DNA of 64,000 bases from Actinoallomurus bryophytorum. GTDB taxonomy: Bacteria; Actinomycetota; Actinomycetes; Streptosporangiales; Streptosporangiaceae. Made by a program: the position numbers and the translations under genes. The notes beneath the pieces were generated by a model, which worked only from the letters and a program-made list of their open reading frames with translations, had not been told where the DNA came from and made no database searches. This document shows, one piece after another, positions 7,841-17,272 of this stretch. Location: the NCBI RefSeq assembly GCF_006716425.1, contig NZ_VFOZ01000001.1, forward strand, positions 1 through 64,000. The letters run 5' to 3'. Within the stretch, counting starts at the first letter, position 1, and every line of letters starts with the position of its first letter.

Positions 7841-9349
7841 TCAGTAGCCCTCGTCCGAAGGGTCCTTGTCCGGCTGGCAGACCAGGCACGGCGTGCAGCC
7901 GCGTTCCTTCGCCTCGGCCTGGGACAGGGTCTCCAGGTCGTCCGCGTCGTCTGCGATGTCCTCGATGAGGGCGCAGTCGGGGCGGTGGTAGCGCTTGGTG
8001 CCGCTCAGGATGCGGACGAACGGCAGGGACGAGTCCGTGGCGTCCTGCGTGGACGCGGCCTCGTGGGTCGAGGCGGCCTCTTCGGACGCATCCTCGTGGT
8101 CCGCGTCGACGGGCTCGGAGTCGTCGTGACCGGACTCGGCGTCGCCGGAGTCCTCGTGATCGGAGGCTTCACGGTCCGAGGCTTCGTCGTCGTCCGCGTC
8201 ATCGCGGACCGGCTCGTCGGCGGTCTCAAGGTCCGTGGACGATGCTTGGGCGGCGGGCTCGGGCTCGTCGGCGTCGGTCTCCGCCGTGCCGGAGGTCTCC
8301 GGGAGCTCGGCGTCGGATGACGGCTCGGCGTCCGCGGGCTCGGCGTCGTCCGTAGCGGCGGAGGTGGTGTCCTCCGGCTCGTACGGCTCGGGCTCGTACG
8401 GCTCGGGCTCGTACGGCTCGGGCTCGGCATCGGCCCGGTCCTCGGCGCCGTGCTGCTCCTCCGTGCCCGCGTCCGCGTCCGCGGTGGCGGCCGGCGGCTC
8501 GTCGTCGGCCAGAGGTTCGAAGAGCGATCGGCTGCGCGCCGACGATCGCTCGGCGGACGGCTCTGGTGCCGCCTCGGGAGTCTCGGTGACGTCGTCGAAC
8601 CGGGTGGTCTCGGTGTTCGTGTCGATGTCGGAGCCGGAGACGCTCGGCTCGGCTGCCGCTGGGGACTCTGCGGCGGGCGCGAGATCGTCGTCGTCCAGTC
8701 TCGTGATGGGCAGGTCGGTCCGCGTCGCCAGTGCCGGGTCGTCGTCCTCCCGGCGGGTCAGGTCCGCGGTGTCCGCGACGTCCTCGGATGCCACCGGCTC
8801 CGTGGCCGGGGTCTCGATGGACTCGGTGTCCACGCTGGCCGCACGCGCGGCCAGGGCCGTGTCGGGCAGGCACGCCGTGCAGGCGGTGAAGCCCTCCTCG
8901 CGCGCCTCGACGAAGGTGAGTTCTTCCTTGTCGCGGCCCGCCAGCTGACGGCAGGTCTCCAGGTGGTAGCGCTTGCGCCCGGGAACGACGAAGACGCTCG
9001 TCTCGGCGGGCACGTCCGTCGCGGTGGCGGAGGGCATCGGGGTCACCAGTGTGTCGTCGCCCGCTCCCACGCGTGCCTTGGCCTTGGCCGGCCTGGTGGC
9101 CTTGCTCGACCGGGTCGCCGCCGACCTCCGCGTGGAGGCCTCGGACTCGGTGCTGCCGAACAGTTCCTTACGGCGCAGGAAGACCCCGATGGCCAGGCAC
9201 AGGGCGGAGATGATGCTGACTCCGATGGAGACATAGATCAGCTTCAGCCCGTCAAGCCCCGCAACCTCGTGCCCGGTGTTGCCAGTGACAATGCCCGTAA
9301 CAAGAAGGGCGATCGCCACGACGACGAGCACACCACTCAGGATGATCAC
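7841..9349 (-). CDS. Acidic membrane protein with two His/Cys modules
   Basis: 502 residues, not assigned to a named family. Two N-terminal membrane segments (about 1-23 and 37-58) anchor a long, strongly acidic Glu/Asp/Ser/Ala-rich region of low complexity, including tandem EPYEP units. Two similar modules are visible: RYHLETC with TACTAC (H129, C133, C157, C160), and RYHRPDC with CTPCLVC (H455, C459, C488, C491). The spacing H-x3-C ... A-x-E-x-G-x2-x-C-x2-C suggests two small metal-binding (zinc-ribbon-like) folds, one at each end of the acidic linker; metal binding is inference. It lies directly downstream of wag31 on the same strand, hinting at an envelope or polar-growth role. GTG start at 9349 with an upstream GGGAG. 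Confidence 0.8.
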   Translation of the reverse strand: MIILSGVLVVVAIALLVTGIVTGNTGHEVAGLDGLKLIYVSIGVSIISALCLAIGVFLRRKELFGSTESEASTRRSAATRSSKATRPAKAKARVGAGDDTLVTPMPSATATDVPAETSVFVVPGRKRYHLETCRQLAGRDKEELTFVEAREEGFTACTACLPDTALAARAASVDTESIETPATEPVASEDVADTADLTRREDDDPALATRTDLPITRLDDDDLAPAAESPAAAEPSVSGSDIDTNTETTRFDDVTETPEAAPEPSAERSSARSRSLFEPLADDEPPAATADADAGTEEQHGAEDRADAEPEPYEPEPYEPEPYEPEDTTSAATDDAEPADAEPSSDAELPETSGTAETDADEPEPAAQASSTDLETADEPVRDDADDDEASDREASDHEDSGDAESGHDDSEPVDADHEDASEEAASTHEAASTQDATDSSLPFVRILSGTKRYHRPDCALIEDIADDADDLETLSQAEAKERGCTPCLVCQPDKDPSDEGY

Positions 9350-9486
9350 GCAGGTCTCCCTCTAACCAACCGTCGTCGTACGAAGATGCGCAGCCACGCT
9401 AGCGCAACTTCGACCGATTCGGCCGCCTCCAACCGGCTACCACTTTGTTCGAGGCGAGACATTCGCCTCTCATGACGCTTTCGTGG

Positions 9487-10419
9487 TCAGCGACGGTCGT
9501 GCGGCGGGTTGTCGGCAGTGTGGAAACCACCCGTGGCGTGCTGAGCGTGCTGCGGCTGCTCGGGCTGCTGCTGGGGGAAGGGGTTCTGGCCGGTGTTGCC
9601 CGGGCCGACCGCAGGCTGGCCGTTGCGCACCTCGGCGTGCTGCGGCATGGCCTGCTGCTGCTGTGCGGGCTGGGGGCCGGTGTTGCTCGGGCCGCCGAAC
9701 GGGCCGCCGTGGCTGCCGGCCTCGAGCTCGCGCAGCTGGCCTTCGAGGTAGGCCTTCAGACGGCTGCGGTACTCACGCTCGAAGGCGTTGAGGTCATCGA
9801 CCATGCGCTCGAGCTCTTCACGCTGCTGGACGAGGGAACCCATCGCCTGGCGGTGGCGGTCCTGCGCGTCGCGTTCGAGGGACTCCGCGCGGGCGCGCGA
9901 CTCGCTGACGATCTGCTCGGACTGGCGGCGTGCCTTGCCGAGGATCTCCTCGGCCTCGCGGCGGGCGCGGCCCAGCGTCTCGTCGGCCTCGCGGCGGGCG
10001 TCGGCGATCGCCTGGTCGGCGGTCTGCTGCGCGAGCGCGAGCACGCGCGCGGCCGTGTCCATGTTGTCCTCGCCGGGGCTGCTCACCTGCGGGGGCGGAG
10101 GCTGCGGCGGGGCCGCCGGGGGCATGCCGAGGCTGCCGAGCATGGGCTCAGGCTCCGGCTTGGGCTCCATCGGCTTGGGCGGCTCGGGCATGTGGGTCAT
10201 CTCGGGCTTCGGCTCGACGATGGGAGCGGCCATCGCCGGCACCTTGCCACGGAGGCACTCCGCGAGCTTGGCCCGCAGCTCCTCGTTCTCCTGGATGAGC
10301 CGGTCGAGCTCGGCCTCGACCTCATCGAGGAAAGCGTCGACCTCCTCTTCGTCGTATCCCGGCCGTAGCCGGGTTGTACTGAACTGCTTGTTCCGCACAT
10401 CCGCAGGTGTCAGCGGCAT
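9487..10419 (-). CDS. wag31: DivIVA-family polar growth protein Wag31
   Basis: 310-residue cytoplasmic scaffold that marks curved membrane at poles and septa and directs apical cell wall synthesis in actinobacteria. The N-terminal DivIVA domain (PLTPADVRNKQFSTTRLRPG, then YDEEEVDAFLDEVEAEL) holds the lipid-binding tip; a Pro-rich linker (about 70-115) precedes a long coiled coil (about 118-225), and the tail is Gln/Pro/Gly-rich. The intervening linker and Q-rich tail are typical of actinomycete DivIVA. It follows yggT by 50 nt at the end of the division cluster. Confidence 0.95.
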   Translation of the reverse strand: MPLTPADVRNKQFSTTRLRPGYDEEEVDAFLDEVEAELDRLIQENEELRAKLAECLRGKVPAMAAPIVEPKPEMTHMPEPPKPMEPKPEPEPMLGSLGMPPAAPPQPPPPQVSSPGEDNMDTAARVLALAQQTADQAIADARREADETLGRARREAEEILGKARRQSEQIVSESRARAESLERDAQDRHRQAMGSLVQQREELERMVDDLNAFEREYRSRLKAYLEGQLRELEAGSHGGPFGGPSNTGPQPAQQQQAMPQHAEVRNGQPAVGPGNTGQNPFPQQQPEQPQHAQHATGGFHTADNPPHDRR

Positions 10420-10469
10420 CTGGTCTCCTTGGCGCGCTTGGAGTCTGTCCCCGAACGGACGGTACCCGA

Positions 10470-10757
10470 TCAGAGCGGCTGGACGACGATGATCAAGAAC
10501 CAGACCATGAAGAAGAGGACCGTGAAGCTCAGGTCGAACGCAACGTTACCCAGCCGAACGGACGGGATGAAACGGCGTAGCAGTCTAAGGGGTGGATCGG
10601 TGACCGTGTAAGTGGTCTCCGCCAAAACCAGCACCACCCCTGTAGGCCTCCATGACCGGGCGAACGCCTGGAGCGTCTCGAGCACCAGCCTGCCGATGAG
10701 GAACAGCAGGAACAGGTAGAGCGGGATGCTCAGGTAGTTTCCAAGGTTCACGAACAC
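10470..10757 (-). CDS. YggT-family membrane protein
   Basis: 95 residues with two membrane segments (about 9-27 and 75-93) flanking an amphipathic part containing DPPLRLLRRFIPSVR, the YggT signature. The family is found next to sepF in Gram-positive division clusters and its biochemical role is not settled. It sits 15 nt after sepF and upstream of wag31, probably in the same transcript. Confidence 0.93.
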   Translation of the reverse strand: MFVNLGNYLSIPLYLFLLFLIGRLVLETLQAFARSWRPTGVVLVLAETTYTVTDPPLRLLRRFIPSVRLGNVAFDLSFTVLFFMVWFLIIVVQPL

Positions 10758-10772
10758 TCTCGCATGTGGATG

Positions 10773-11285
10773 TCAGCTCTGATTGAAGAACCCTCGTTCT
10801 GCCATACGGGCCTTGTCTTCGGCGGTCACCTCAACGTTGACGGGGGACAACAGGAACACCTTGTTCGTAACACGCTCGATGCTTCCGTGCAGGCCGAATA
10901 TGAGACCAGCCGCAAAGTCGACAAGACGCTTGGCGTCACTGTCGACCATCTCGGTGAGGTTCATGATCACCGGGGTCCCTTCCCGGAAGTGCTCTCCGAT
11001 CGTGCGGGCCTCGTTATAGGTCCTGGGGTGAAGCGTAGTGATACGCGCGAGGTCTGACACCGCCGACTCGGCAAGAGAGGGCCGTCGCTCGGTCGCGAAG
11101 GACTTCTGCTCGTCTTCGGGCTGGTCCGGGGCACCGGTAGAGGATGACTCGTCATCGGCACGCTCTACCCGGCGACGGTCCGCGGCCTCGTCGTCGTAGA
11201 TGTCGTACTCGTCGTAGTCATCATCGTAGCGATCGTCCTCCACAAGGCCGAGGTAGACCGCCATCTTGCGCATCGCGCTGGCCAT
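10773..11285 (-). CDS. sepF: Cell division protein SepF
   Basis: 170 residues. SepF anchors FtsZ filaments to the membrane; in actinobacteria, which lack FtsA and ZipA, it is the main membrane tether. Seen: N-terminal amphipathic membrane-binding helix ([13 protein letters not shown]), an acidic Asp/Tyr-rich linker (18-34), and the C-terminal dimerisation and FtsZ-binding fold (from [11 protein letters not shown], with [11 protein letters not shown] and [14 protein letters not shown]). The ATG at 11285 has GGAGGGGG a few bases upstream and matches the usual [12 protein letters not shown] start; a longer open frame upstream is rejected. Confidence 0.96.
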   Translation of the reverse strand: MASAMRKMAVYLGLVEDDRYDDDYDEYDIYDDEAADRRRVERADDESSSTGAPDQPEDEQKSFATERRPSLAESAVSDLARITTLHPRTYNEARTIGEHFREGTPVIMNLTEMVDSDAKRLVDFAAGLIFGLHGSIERVTNKVFLLSPVNVEVTAEDKARMAERGFFNQS

Positions 11286-11386
11286 ACGCCCCCTCCGTCG
11301 TCTGCCGACAGGAGATCCCTGCGGGAAGCTTCCGCTGATCCGATCGTTACGTTTAGACGCGGACGCCAAGGTCCACTGTGGGGACA

Positions 11387-12094
11387 TTACCTGACGATTG
11401 CCCGTCGGCCTCCGAGCAACGCCGTACCAACACGGACGTGTGTCGCGCCACTCACGATGGCCTGTTCCATATCTCCGCTCATGCCCGCCGAGACCGTTTT
11501 GGCGGCGGGATACGCGGCGCGAAGAGAATGGGAGATCTCTGCCAGCCGGGCGAATGCCGGGGCCGGGTCCGCGCCGAGCGGAGCCACCGCCATGACGCCG
11601 CCGAGTGCGAGCGCGTCCGCGGCGTCGAGCGCGTCCGCGAGCGCGAGCACTCCGTCCGGGTGTACGCCGCCCCGGCCCTCTTCGTCCGGCGCCGCCTCGT
11701 CGAGTGAGACCTGGATGAGGCAGCGCACCGAACGCTCCGCGTCGACGGCCGCCCGCGACAGCGCCTTGACGAGCCGCGCCCGGTCGACAGAGTGGACGAC
11801 GTCGGCGTAGGAGACCACCGAACGGGCCTTGTTGGTCTGAAGCTGCCCGACGAAATGCCAGGTCAGATCCAGGTCGCGGCACTCCGTGGTCTTCGCGGCC
11901 GCCTCCTGGTCGCGGTTCTCGGCGACGTCGGTGATGCCGAGCTCGGCCAGGAGGCGTACGTCCGAGGCGGGAAAGGTCTTGGTGACCGCCACCAGGGTGA
12001 CTTCGCCGGGAGAGCGGCCGGCCGCGTCACACGCCTTCGAGATGCGTTCGCGCACGGCCGCCAGATTCGCGGCGAGGTCCTGTATGCGGCTCAT
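11387..12094 (-). CDS. YggS/PLPBP-family pyridoxal-phosphate homeostasis protein
   Basis: 235 residues, a single TIM-barrel PLP-binding protein related to alanine racemase N-domains. The PLP lysine is K39 in VAVTKTF; other family blocks are [29 protein letters not shown] and VRVGTALLG. These proteins buffer free PLP and affect amino acid metabolism rather than dividing cells directly, yet sit in the dcw cluster throughout Gram-positives. It directly follows ftsZ here (73 nt); the pgeF/yfiH gene usually between them is absent. Confidence 0.95.
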   Translation of the reverse strand: MSRIQDLAANLAAVRERISKACDAAGRSPGEVTLVAVTKTFPASDVRLLAELGITDVAENRDQEAAAKTTECRDLDLTWHFVGQLQTNKARSVVSYADVVHSVDRARLVKALSRAAVDAERSVRCLIQVSLDEAAPDEEGRGGVHPDGVLALADALDAADALALGGVMAVAPLGADPAPAFARLAEISHSLRAAYPAAKTVSAGMSGDMEQAIVSGATHVRVGTALLGGRRAIVR

Positions 12095-12167
12095 GCCTCT
12101 TCACTCTTCGCGGGAGACGGAGACGCGTCCCCGCGGGCGCCGGCACCGGGCCGGCGGGGAACCGTCA

Positions 12168-13580
12168 CTACTTGAGGAAGTCCGGCACGTCCAGATCGTC
12201 GTCCTCGTCGAAGACGACGGGACGGCGGCGAGCCGCGTCGGTGTTCAGGCGCGCCGCGGTCGGCTCGGTCGCCGGCCGCGGCACCTTAGGGCCCGCGACG
12301 GCCTCATTCGAGGCGGAGCGTGGCGGAGCCGTGCCTCCGGAGTCGCGCGATTGTTCGTCGGACTTTTCGGCCCGTGCCGGCTCGGCCTTGGTCTCCTGCG
12401 GCTTGGCCTGGTCGGACTTCGGAGGCGATGACTTGTGGTCGTCATCGGCCGACTCCGAGCCGCGCTGCGGGCTCGGCGCGGGCACCGGCGTGACCCGTGG
12501 CGGCGCGGGCGCCTGCGGCGGGACGATCGGGCGGGGCGCCGCCTGGGGCGTCGCCACCGGCGGCGCGGCGACGGGCGGCCGTGATGGGGCACTGCGCTTG
12601 GACTCGGCGGGTGGCCCGGACCTGCCCTCGGACTGGACCTCGTCGAAGCCCGCCGCGATCACCGTGACGCGCACCTCGTCGCCGAGCGCGTCGTCGATGA
12701 CCGCGCCGAAGATGATGTTGGCGTCGGACGCCGCCGCGTTGGACACCAGCTGCGCCGCCTCGTTGATCTCGAACAGACCGAGATCGGACCCACCGGAGAT
12801 GGACAGCAGTACGCCGTGGGCGCCGTCGATGCTGGCCTCCAGCAGCGGGCTGGAGATCGCCATCTCGGCCGCGGCGACCGAGCGGTCGTCGCCACGGGCC
12901 GACCCGATGCCCATGAGGGCCGAACCGGCTCCGGACATGACCGACTTGACGTCGGCGAAGTCGAGGTTGATCAGACCCGGCGTGGTGATCAGGTCGGTGA
13001 TGCCCTGAACACCGGAGAGCAGCACCTGGTCGGCCGCCTTGAAGGCGTCGAGCACGCTGACCTGACGATCGGAGATCGACAGCAGCCGGTCGTTGGGAAT
13101 GACGATGAGCGTGTCGACCTCGTCGCGCAGCGTCTCGATGCCGGCCTCGGCCTGCATGGCGCGCCGCTTGCCCTCGAAGCTGAACGGGCGGGTCACCACA
13201 CCTATGGTGAGCGCGCCGAGCGAACGGGCGATGCTGGCCACCACGGGCGCGCCGCCCGTGCCGGTGCCGCCACCCTCGCCTGCGGTCACGAAGACCATGT
13301 CGGCGCCCTTGAGCACCTCTTCGATCTCTTCGCGGTGATCCTCGGCGGCCTTACGGCCCACATCGGGGTTGGCCCCAGCGCCGAGCCCGCGGGTGAGCTC
13401 GCGGCCGACGTCGAGCTTGACGTCGGCATCACTCATGAGCAGCGCTTGGGCGTCGGTGTTGATCGCGATGAACTCGACACCCTTGAGGCCCTCTTCGATC
13501 ATGCGGTTGACGGCATTGACACCGCCGCCGCCGATGCCGACGACCTTGATGACCGCTAGGTAATTCTGCGGTGCTGCCAC
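12168..13580 (-). CDS. ftsZ: Cell division protein FtsZ
   Basis: 470-residue tubulin-like GTPase that forms the Z-ring. Seen: [14 protein letters not shown] (15-28), the tubulin signature GGGTGTG (103-109), the T7-loop region with [11 protein letters not shown], and the conserved C-terminal peptide DLDVPDFLK, which binds SepF/FtsW. Between the GTPase core (ending about 320) and that peptide is a long disordered Pro/Ala-rich linker (about 320-458), long for FtsZ. GTG start at 13580. The upstream 295 bp contains a palindrome and a TTGACA element. Confidence 0.98.
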   Translation of the reverse strand: MAAPQNYLAVIKVVGIGGGGVNAVNRMIEEGLKGVEFIAINTDAQALLMSDADVKLDVGRELTRGLGAGANPDVGRKAAEDHREEIEEVLKGADMVFVTAGEGGGTGTGGAPVVASIARSLGALTIGVVTRPFSFEGKRRAMQAEAGIETLRDEVDTLIVIPNDRLLSISDRQVSVLDAFKAADQVLLSGVQGITDLITTPGLINLDFADVKSVMSGAGSALMGIGSARGDDRSVAAAEMAISSPLLEASIDGAHGVLLSISGGSDLGLFEINEAAQLVSNAAASDANIIFGAVIDDALGDEVRVTVIAAGFDEVQSEGRSGPPAESKRSAPSRPPVAAPPVATPQAAPRPIVPPQAPAPPRVTPVPAPSPQRGSESADDDHKSSPPKSDQAKPQETKAEPARAEKSDEQSRDSGGTAPPRSASNEAVAGPKVPRPATEPTAARLNTDAARRRPVVFDEDDDLDVPDFLK

Positions 13581-13664
13581 AACGAGGGGCCCTTCCGCTC
13601 GCTCTGTCGTTATGATCTGCGACCGCCCGTACGGACGGCCGTCACGTTTCTCCTACAGGGCCGG

Positions 13665-13702
13665 AACCCTCACCCTCAAGTTGAGACTTAGAGTTATGTC
13701 AA
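13665..13702 (-). promoter_or_regulatory. Palindrome and TTGACA element upstream of ftsZ
   Basis: Arms at 13665-13679 and 13681-13695 match at 11 of 15 positions around one central base; the heart CTCAAGTTGAG (13675-13685) is symmetric. On the minus strand TTGACA lies at 13702-13697, immediately upstream of the palindrome, so the palindrome would cover the spacer and -10 region of a promoter reading into ftsZ, about 85-120 nt before its GTG. No good TATAAT-like hexamer is seen. Similar palindromes precede ftsZ in other actinomycetes as I recall; protein binding is inferred. Confidence 0.5.
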
Positions 13703-13875
13703 CCTAAGGCTGATACGGACAGTAGGGGCGCACCACTGCAGGGTCAACTAACCCGGCCCCGAGCCGATCGGCGTGTCGCGCGACATCCCACTCATCCTGA
13801 TTTTCATCGGTTGCCACGCTCCGAACTCCCCCGTCACGCGGCCGACCCAGTGTGGCGTGCCCAGGGGGTTCACCG

Positions 13876-14613
13876 CTACTCGGTGGTGACGACCTCGGGC
13901 GAACTCACGTCGATGGTCTTGATGCCGCGTCGCGGAGTGGTGCTCAGCAATCCGTAGAGCAACCGTAGCTTGTCCGGCGTGCGTTCCGGGGCACCCCAGA
14001 CGATGGCGACCCCCTCCTTGAGCCGCAACGTCACCGCTTCCGGCGTCGGCGCCTCGACGCTCGCGACCCGGTGGGAGATCCACGGCGGCAGGGCCTGGAT
14101 CACCGCGAGCCCGGCGCGCAGGGACGGATCCGACGGCACGGGATTCGCGACGGTGAGTGACGGAAGACCTCTCGGGCGCGCCGCCGATGTGAGGACGGTC
14201 ACGCCGTACCGGTCGATCTGGAGAAAGCGGTTGTCGTCCTGGACGGCGGCGATCGGGGTGCGCTCGCGTACCACGATGCGCACCGTGGCCGGCCAGCGGC
14301 GTTCGACCCGGGCGGTCTCGACCTCCTGGACCCCCTCCACCCGGTCGCGCACGGCTCCGGTGTCGAGCCTGATGAGAGGCTCGCCGAGGCGTACGTCGGC
14401 GACGGCGAGCAGCCGGTCGCGCGGCACCAGGCGGTCCCCCACCACGTCGATGTGGCGTGCCACGAGCAGCCGCGAGCCCAGCAGGACCCACGTCGCGGTG
14501 CCGAGGACGCCCGCGACGAGCAACGCGACGAAGAGCACCTTCCACCGGCTGGAGCGGCGCGGGGCGATCGCGTCCTGCGCGCCATCGGCCGGAATCTCCG
14601 ACTCATCGATCAT
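13876..14613 (-). CDS. ftsQ: Cell division protein FtsQ/DivIB
   Basis: 245-residue bitopic membrane protein of the divisome. A short cytoplasmic tail is followed by one membrane segment (about 26-48), the POTRA domain starting at ARHIDVVGDRLVPRD, and the beta domain (WPATVRIVVRERTP, then DRYGVTV). It bridges early and late division proteins through FtsL/FtsB. The ATG at 14613 is preferred because GGGGAGGAGGGG lies directly upstream; an in-frame start 16 codons earlier has none. Located 70 nt after murC and about 300 nt before ftsZ. Confidence 0.95.
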   Translation of the reverse strand: MIDESEIPADGAQDAIAPRRSSRWKVLFVALLVAGVLGTATWVLLGSRLLVARHIDVVGDRLVPRDRLLAVADVRLGEPLIRLDTGAVRDRVEGVQEVETARVERRWPATVRIVVRERTPIAAVQDDNRFLQIDRYGVTVLTSAARPRGLPSLTVANPVPSDPSLRAGLAVIQALPPWISHRVASVEAPTPEAVTLRLKEGVAIVWGAPERTPDKLRLLYGLLSTTPRRGIKTIDVSSPEVVTTE

Positions 14614-14682
14614 CCTGGCCCCTCCTCCCCTGCTCGGCCGCCCGTACGGGCGTGGCCCCACGGGAGAGGCACCGGCGGCGGG

Positions 14683-16080
14683 TCAGGTGCCGAGCAGCCC
14701 CAGGATCTTCGGCCCGAGCATGGTCACGTCACCGGCCCCCATGGTGATGATGACGTCCCCAGGGGCGGCGATCGCCGCGACACGCCCGGCCACCGCGTTT
14801 CCGTCCGCCTCGTAGGTGACCCTGCCATGCGGAACGGCCTTGGCGACCAGCTCGCCGGTCACGCCGGGGATCGGGTCCTCACGGGCCGGGAAGACGTCCA
14901 TGACGATGACCTCGTCGGCCAGGCCGAGCGCGGCGCCGAACTCGGCCGCGAAGAACTTGGTCCGGCTGAACAGGTGCGGCTGGAACACCGCGACGATGCG
15001 GCCGCCGCCCAGCTCGCCGACGTAGTCGCGGGTCGCCCTCAGGTCGGCGGCCAGCTCGGTGGGGTGGTGGGCGTAGCTGTCGAAGACCTTGACGCCGCCG
15101 ACCTCGCCCTTGGGCTCCAGACGGCGCCGCGCGCCGGTGAAGCCGGCCAGGCCGTCGGCGACGGCGTCGGCGGAGACCCCCAGCTCGACCGCTGTGGCGT
15201 ACGCGGCGGTGGCGTTGAGGGCGTTGTGGCGCCCCGGCACCGACAGCTCCAGCGTCCGCTCGCCCACGGTGAAGGTGGAGCCGAGCCCGCGGGGGGTGAA
15301 GCCCTCCGTGCGGTAGTCGGCGTCCTCGGCCTCGCCGTAGGTGCGGACGGTCAGGCCGCGGCGCGTGCCCTCCTCGCCGGTCGCGCGCGCGACCGGGTCG
15401 TCCGCGCACACCACGAGCAGGCCGCCGGGCTGGATCCGCTCGACGAAGCGGGCGAAGGTCTCCTTGACCATCGCGAAGTCCGCGTAGTTGTCGAGATGGT
15501 CCGCCTCGATGTTGGTCACGATGGCCGCCTTCGGGGCGAACATCAGGAAGGAGCCGTCGCTCTCGTCCGCCTCGGCGACGAACAGGTCGCCGGAGCCGTC
15601 GGCGGCTCCCAGACCGGTGGTGACGAGCTGGCCGCCGATGCAGTACGACGGGTCGGCGCCCGCGTGCTGGAGCGCGACGGTCAGCATCGAGGTGGTCGTG
15701 GTCTTGCCGTGCGTGCCCGCCACCGCGACCGACCGGCGGCCGTCCATCAGCGACGCGAGCGCGGCGGCGCGGTGGAGCACGAGCAGGCCGCGCTCGCGGG
15801 CGGCGGCCAGCTCCGGGTTGGTCTCGCGGATCGCGGTCGAGACGACGACCGTCGAGGCGTCCCCCACGTGCTCGGCCGCGTGGCCCACGTAGGTCGTGGC
15901 GCCCAGCTCACGCAGGTCGGCCAGCAGGTCGGAGTCCTTCGCGTCGCTGCCGGACACCGGGATGCCACGTCCCAGCATGATGCGGGCGATACCCGACATG
16001 CCGGCTCCGCCGATACCGACGAAGTGCACCCGCCCCAGCCGATCGGCCGGTACGACCTCGACCGGTGTCACCAGACTCAT
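14683..16080 (-). CDS. murC: UDP-N-acetylmuramate--L-alanine ligase
   Basis: 465-residue cytoplasmic Mur ligase adding L-Ala to UDP-MurNAc with ATP. Seen: Rossmann-like N-terminal GIGGAGMSGIA, ATP-binding GTHGKTTTTSM, the central EADESDGSF block and the C-terminal DSYAHHPTE segment with its catalytic DYAHHP-type motif. Start at ATG 16080 with GGGGAG upstream. The gene lies between murG and ftsQ, 34 nt after murG. Confidence 0.97.
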   Translation of the reverse strand: MSLVTPVEVVPADRLGRVHFVGIGGAGMSGIARIMLGRGIPVSGSDAKDSDLLADLRELGATTYVGHAAEHVGDASTVVVSTAIRETNPELAAARERGLLVLHRAAALASLMDGRRSVAVAGTHGKTTTTSMLTVALQHAGADPSYCIGGQLVTTGLGAADGSGDLFVAEADESDGSFLMFAPKAAIVTNIEADHLDNYADFAMVKETFARFVERIQPGGLLVVCADDPVARATGEEGTRRGLTVRTYGEAEDADYRTEGFTPRGLGSTFTVGERTLELSVPGRHNALNATAAYATAVELGVSADAVADGLAGFTGARRRLEPKGEVGGVKVFDSYAHHPTELAADLRATRDYVGELGGGRIVAVFQPHLFSRTKFFAAEFGAALGLADEVIVMDVFPAREDPIPGVTGELVAKAVPHGRVTYEADGNAVAGRVAAIAAPGDVIITMGAGDVTMLGPKILGLLGT

Positions 16081-16114
16081 GAGCTCTCCCCCGCCCGGCG
16101 GCGGCACGGTGTGT

Positions 16115-17218
16115 TCACTCGCCCGCCGCCACGACACGGGCGACCATCTTGGCGAGGGCGACGTCGGCGTCACGGCGGCCCATGCGCGCCGCGGCCTCCG
16201 ACATCTGGGCGACCTGCTCGGCGTCGGCGAGCACGGGCATCACGTTGCCGCGGATCCAGTCGGCGTTCAGCTCGGAGTCCTCGACGAGCAGGCCGCCGTG
16301 CCCCTGGACGATCATCTCGGCGTTGAGACGCTGCTCGCCGTTGCCGATCGGAAGCGGGACGTACGCCGCGGGCAGCCCGACGGCGGTCAGCTCGGCACAG
16401 GTGAGCGCGCCCGCACGGCACATCGCGAAGTCGGCCGCGGCGTAGGCCAGGTCCATCCGATCGCAGTACGGAAGCATGATGTAGGCCGGGTCGTCCGCGG
16501 TGACCTCGGGCTCGCTGGCGTTTCTGGGCCCGACGATGTGCAGGATCTGGATCCCGGCCGCGCGCAGCGAGGGCACGGCGGCGGTCAGGGCGCGGTTGAG
16601 GGACCGGGCGCCCTGGGATCCGCCGAAGACCAGCAGCGTGGGCAGGTCCGAGCGCAGCCCGAAGTGCGCACGTGCCTTGTCGCCCATGCCGAGGCGGTCG
16701 AGCGTGGCGATCTCACGGCGCAGCGGGATGCCGATGACCTCGGCGTTGGGCAGTGGCGTGTCGGGGACGGCCACCGCGACGTGCTCGGTGAACCGCGCGC
16801 CCAGGCGGTTGGCCAGGCCGGGCCGCGGGTTCGCCTCGTGCACGATGATCGGGACCTTGCGGCGCCGCGCGGCGAGGTAGCCGGGAGTCGCGACGTAACC
16901 GCCGAATCCGACCATCACGTCGGCCTGCGTGCGGTCCAGGATGCTCGCGGCGGTGTTGATGGCGCCGGCCAGCCGGCCGGGCACGGTCAGCAGCCGTGGC
17001 GTGAGCGTGCGTGGCAGCGGCACCGGCGGGATCATCGCCAGCTCGTACCCGCGCTGGGGGACGAGTCTGTTCTCCAGCCCACGCTCGGTACCAAGGCAGG
17101 TCACCTGCACGCCGGGATCCTCCCGGCGCAGTGCGTCGGCGAGGGCCAGGGCGGGCTCGATGTGTCCTGCGGTGCCACCCCCGGCCAGGACAACCCTCAA
17201 ACTCGTGCTGCCGGTCAT
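16115..17218 (-). CDS. murG: Undecaprenyl-PP-MurNAc-pentapeptide GlcNAc transferase
   Basis: About 367-residue GT28 glycosyltransferase that converts lipid I to lipid II on the inner membrane face. Seen: [15 protein letters not shown] near the N-terminus, [27 protein letters not shown] and the UDP-GlcNAc site [22 protein letters not shown]. The start is uncertain: ATG 17218 gives the usual family N-terminus; GTG 17233, five codons earlier, is possible and lies close to a GAGGAG. It follows ftsW by 40-55 nt. Confidence 0.97.
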   Translation of the reverse strand: MTGSTSLRVVLAGGGTAGHIEPALALADALRREDPGVQVTCLGTERGLENRLVPQRGYELAMIPPVPLPRTLTPRLLTVPGRLAGAINTAASILDRTQADVMVGFGGYVATPGYLAARRRKVPIIVHEANPRPGLANRLGARFTEHVAVAVPDTPLPNAEVIGIPLRREIATLDRLGMGDKARAHFGLRSDLPTLLVFGGSQGARSLNRALTAAVPSLRAAGIQILHIVGPRNASEPEVTADDPAYIMLPYCDRMDLAYAAADFAMCRAGALTCAELTAVGLPAAYVPLPIGNGEQRLNAEMIVQGHGGLLVEDSELNADWIRGNVMPVLADAEQVAQMSEAAARMGRRDADVALAKMVARVVAAGE

Positions 17219-17272
17219 TGCTCGCTCAGCCACTCCTCACTCGCTCCGCGCGCTCACCCGGACGGTGCGTCC

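Noticed and set aside
13748-14545. Minus-strand frame overlapping ftsQ and extending toward ftsZ
   Set aside because: Alternative frame of ftsQ with Arg/Gly-rich low-complexity sequence.
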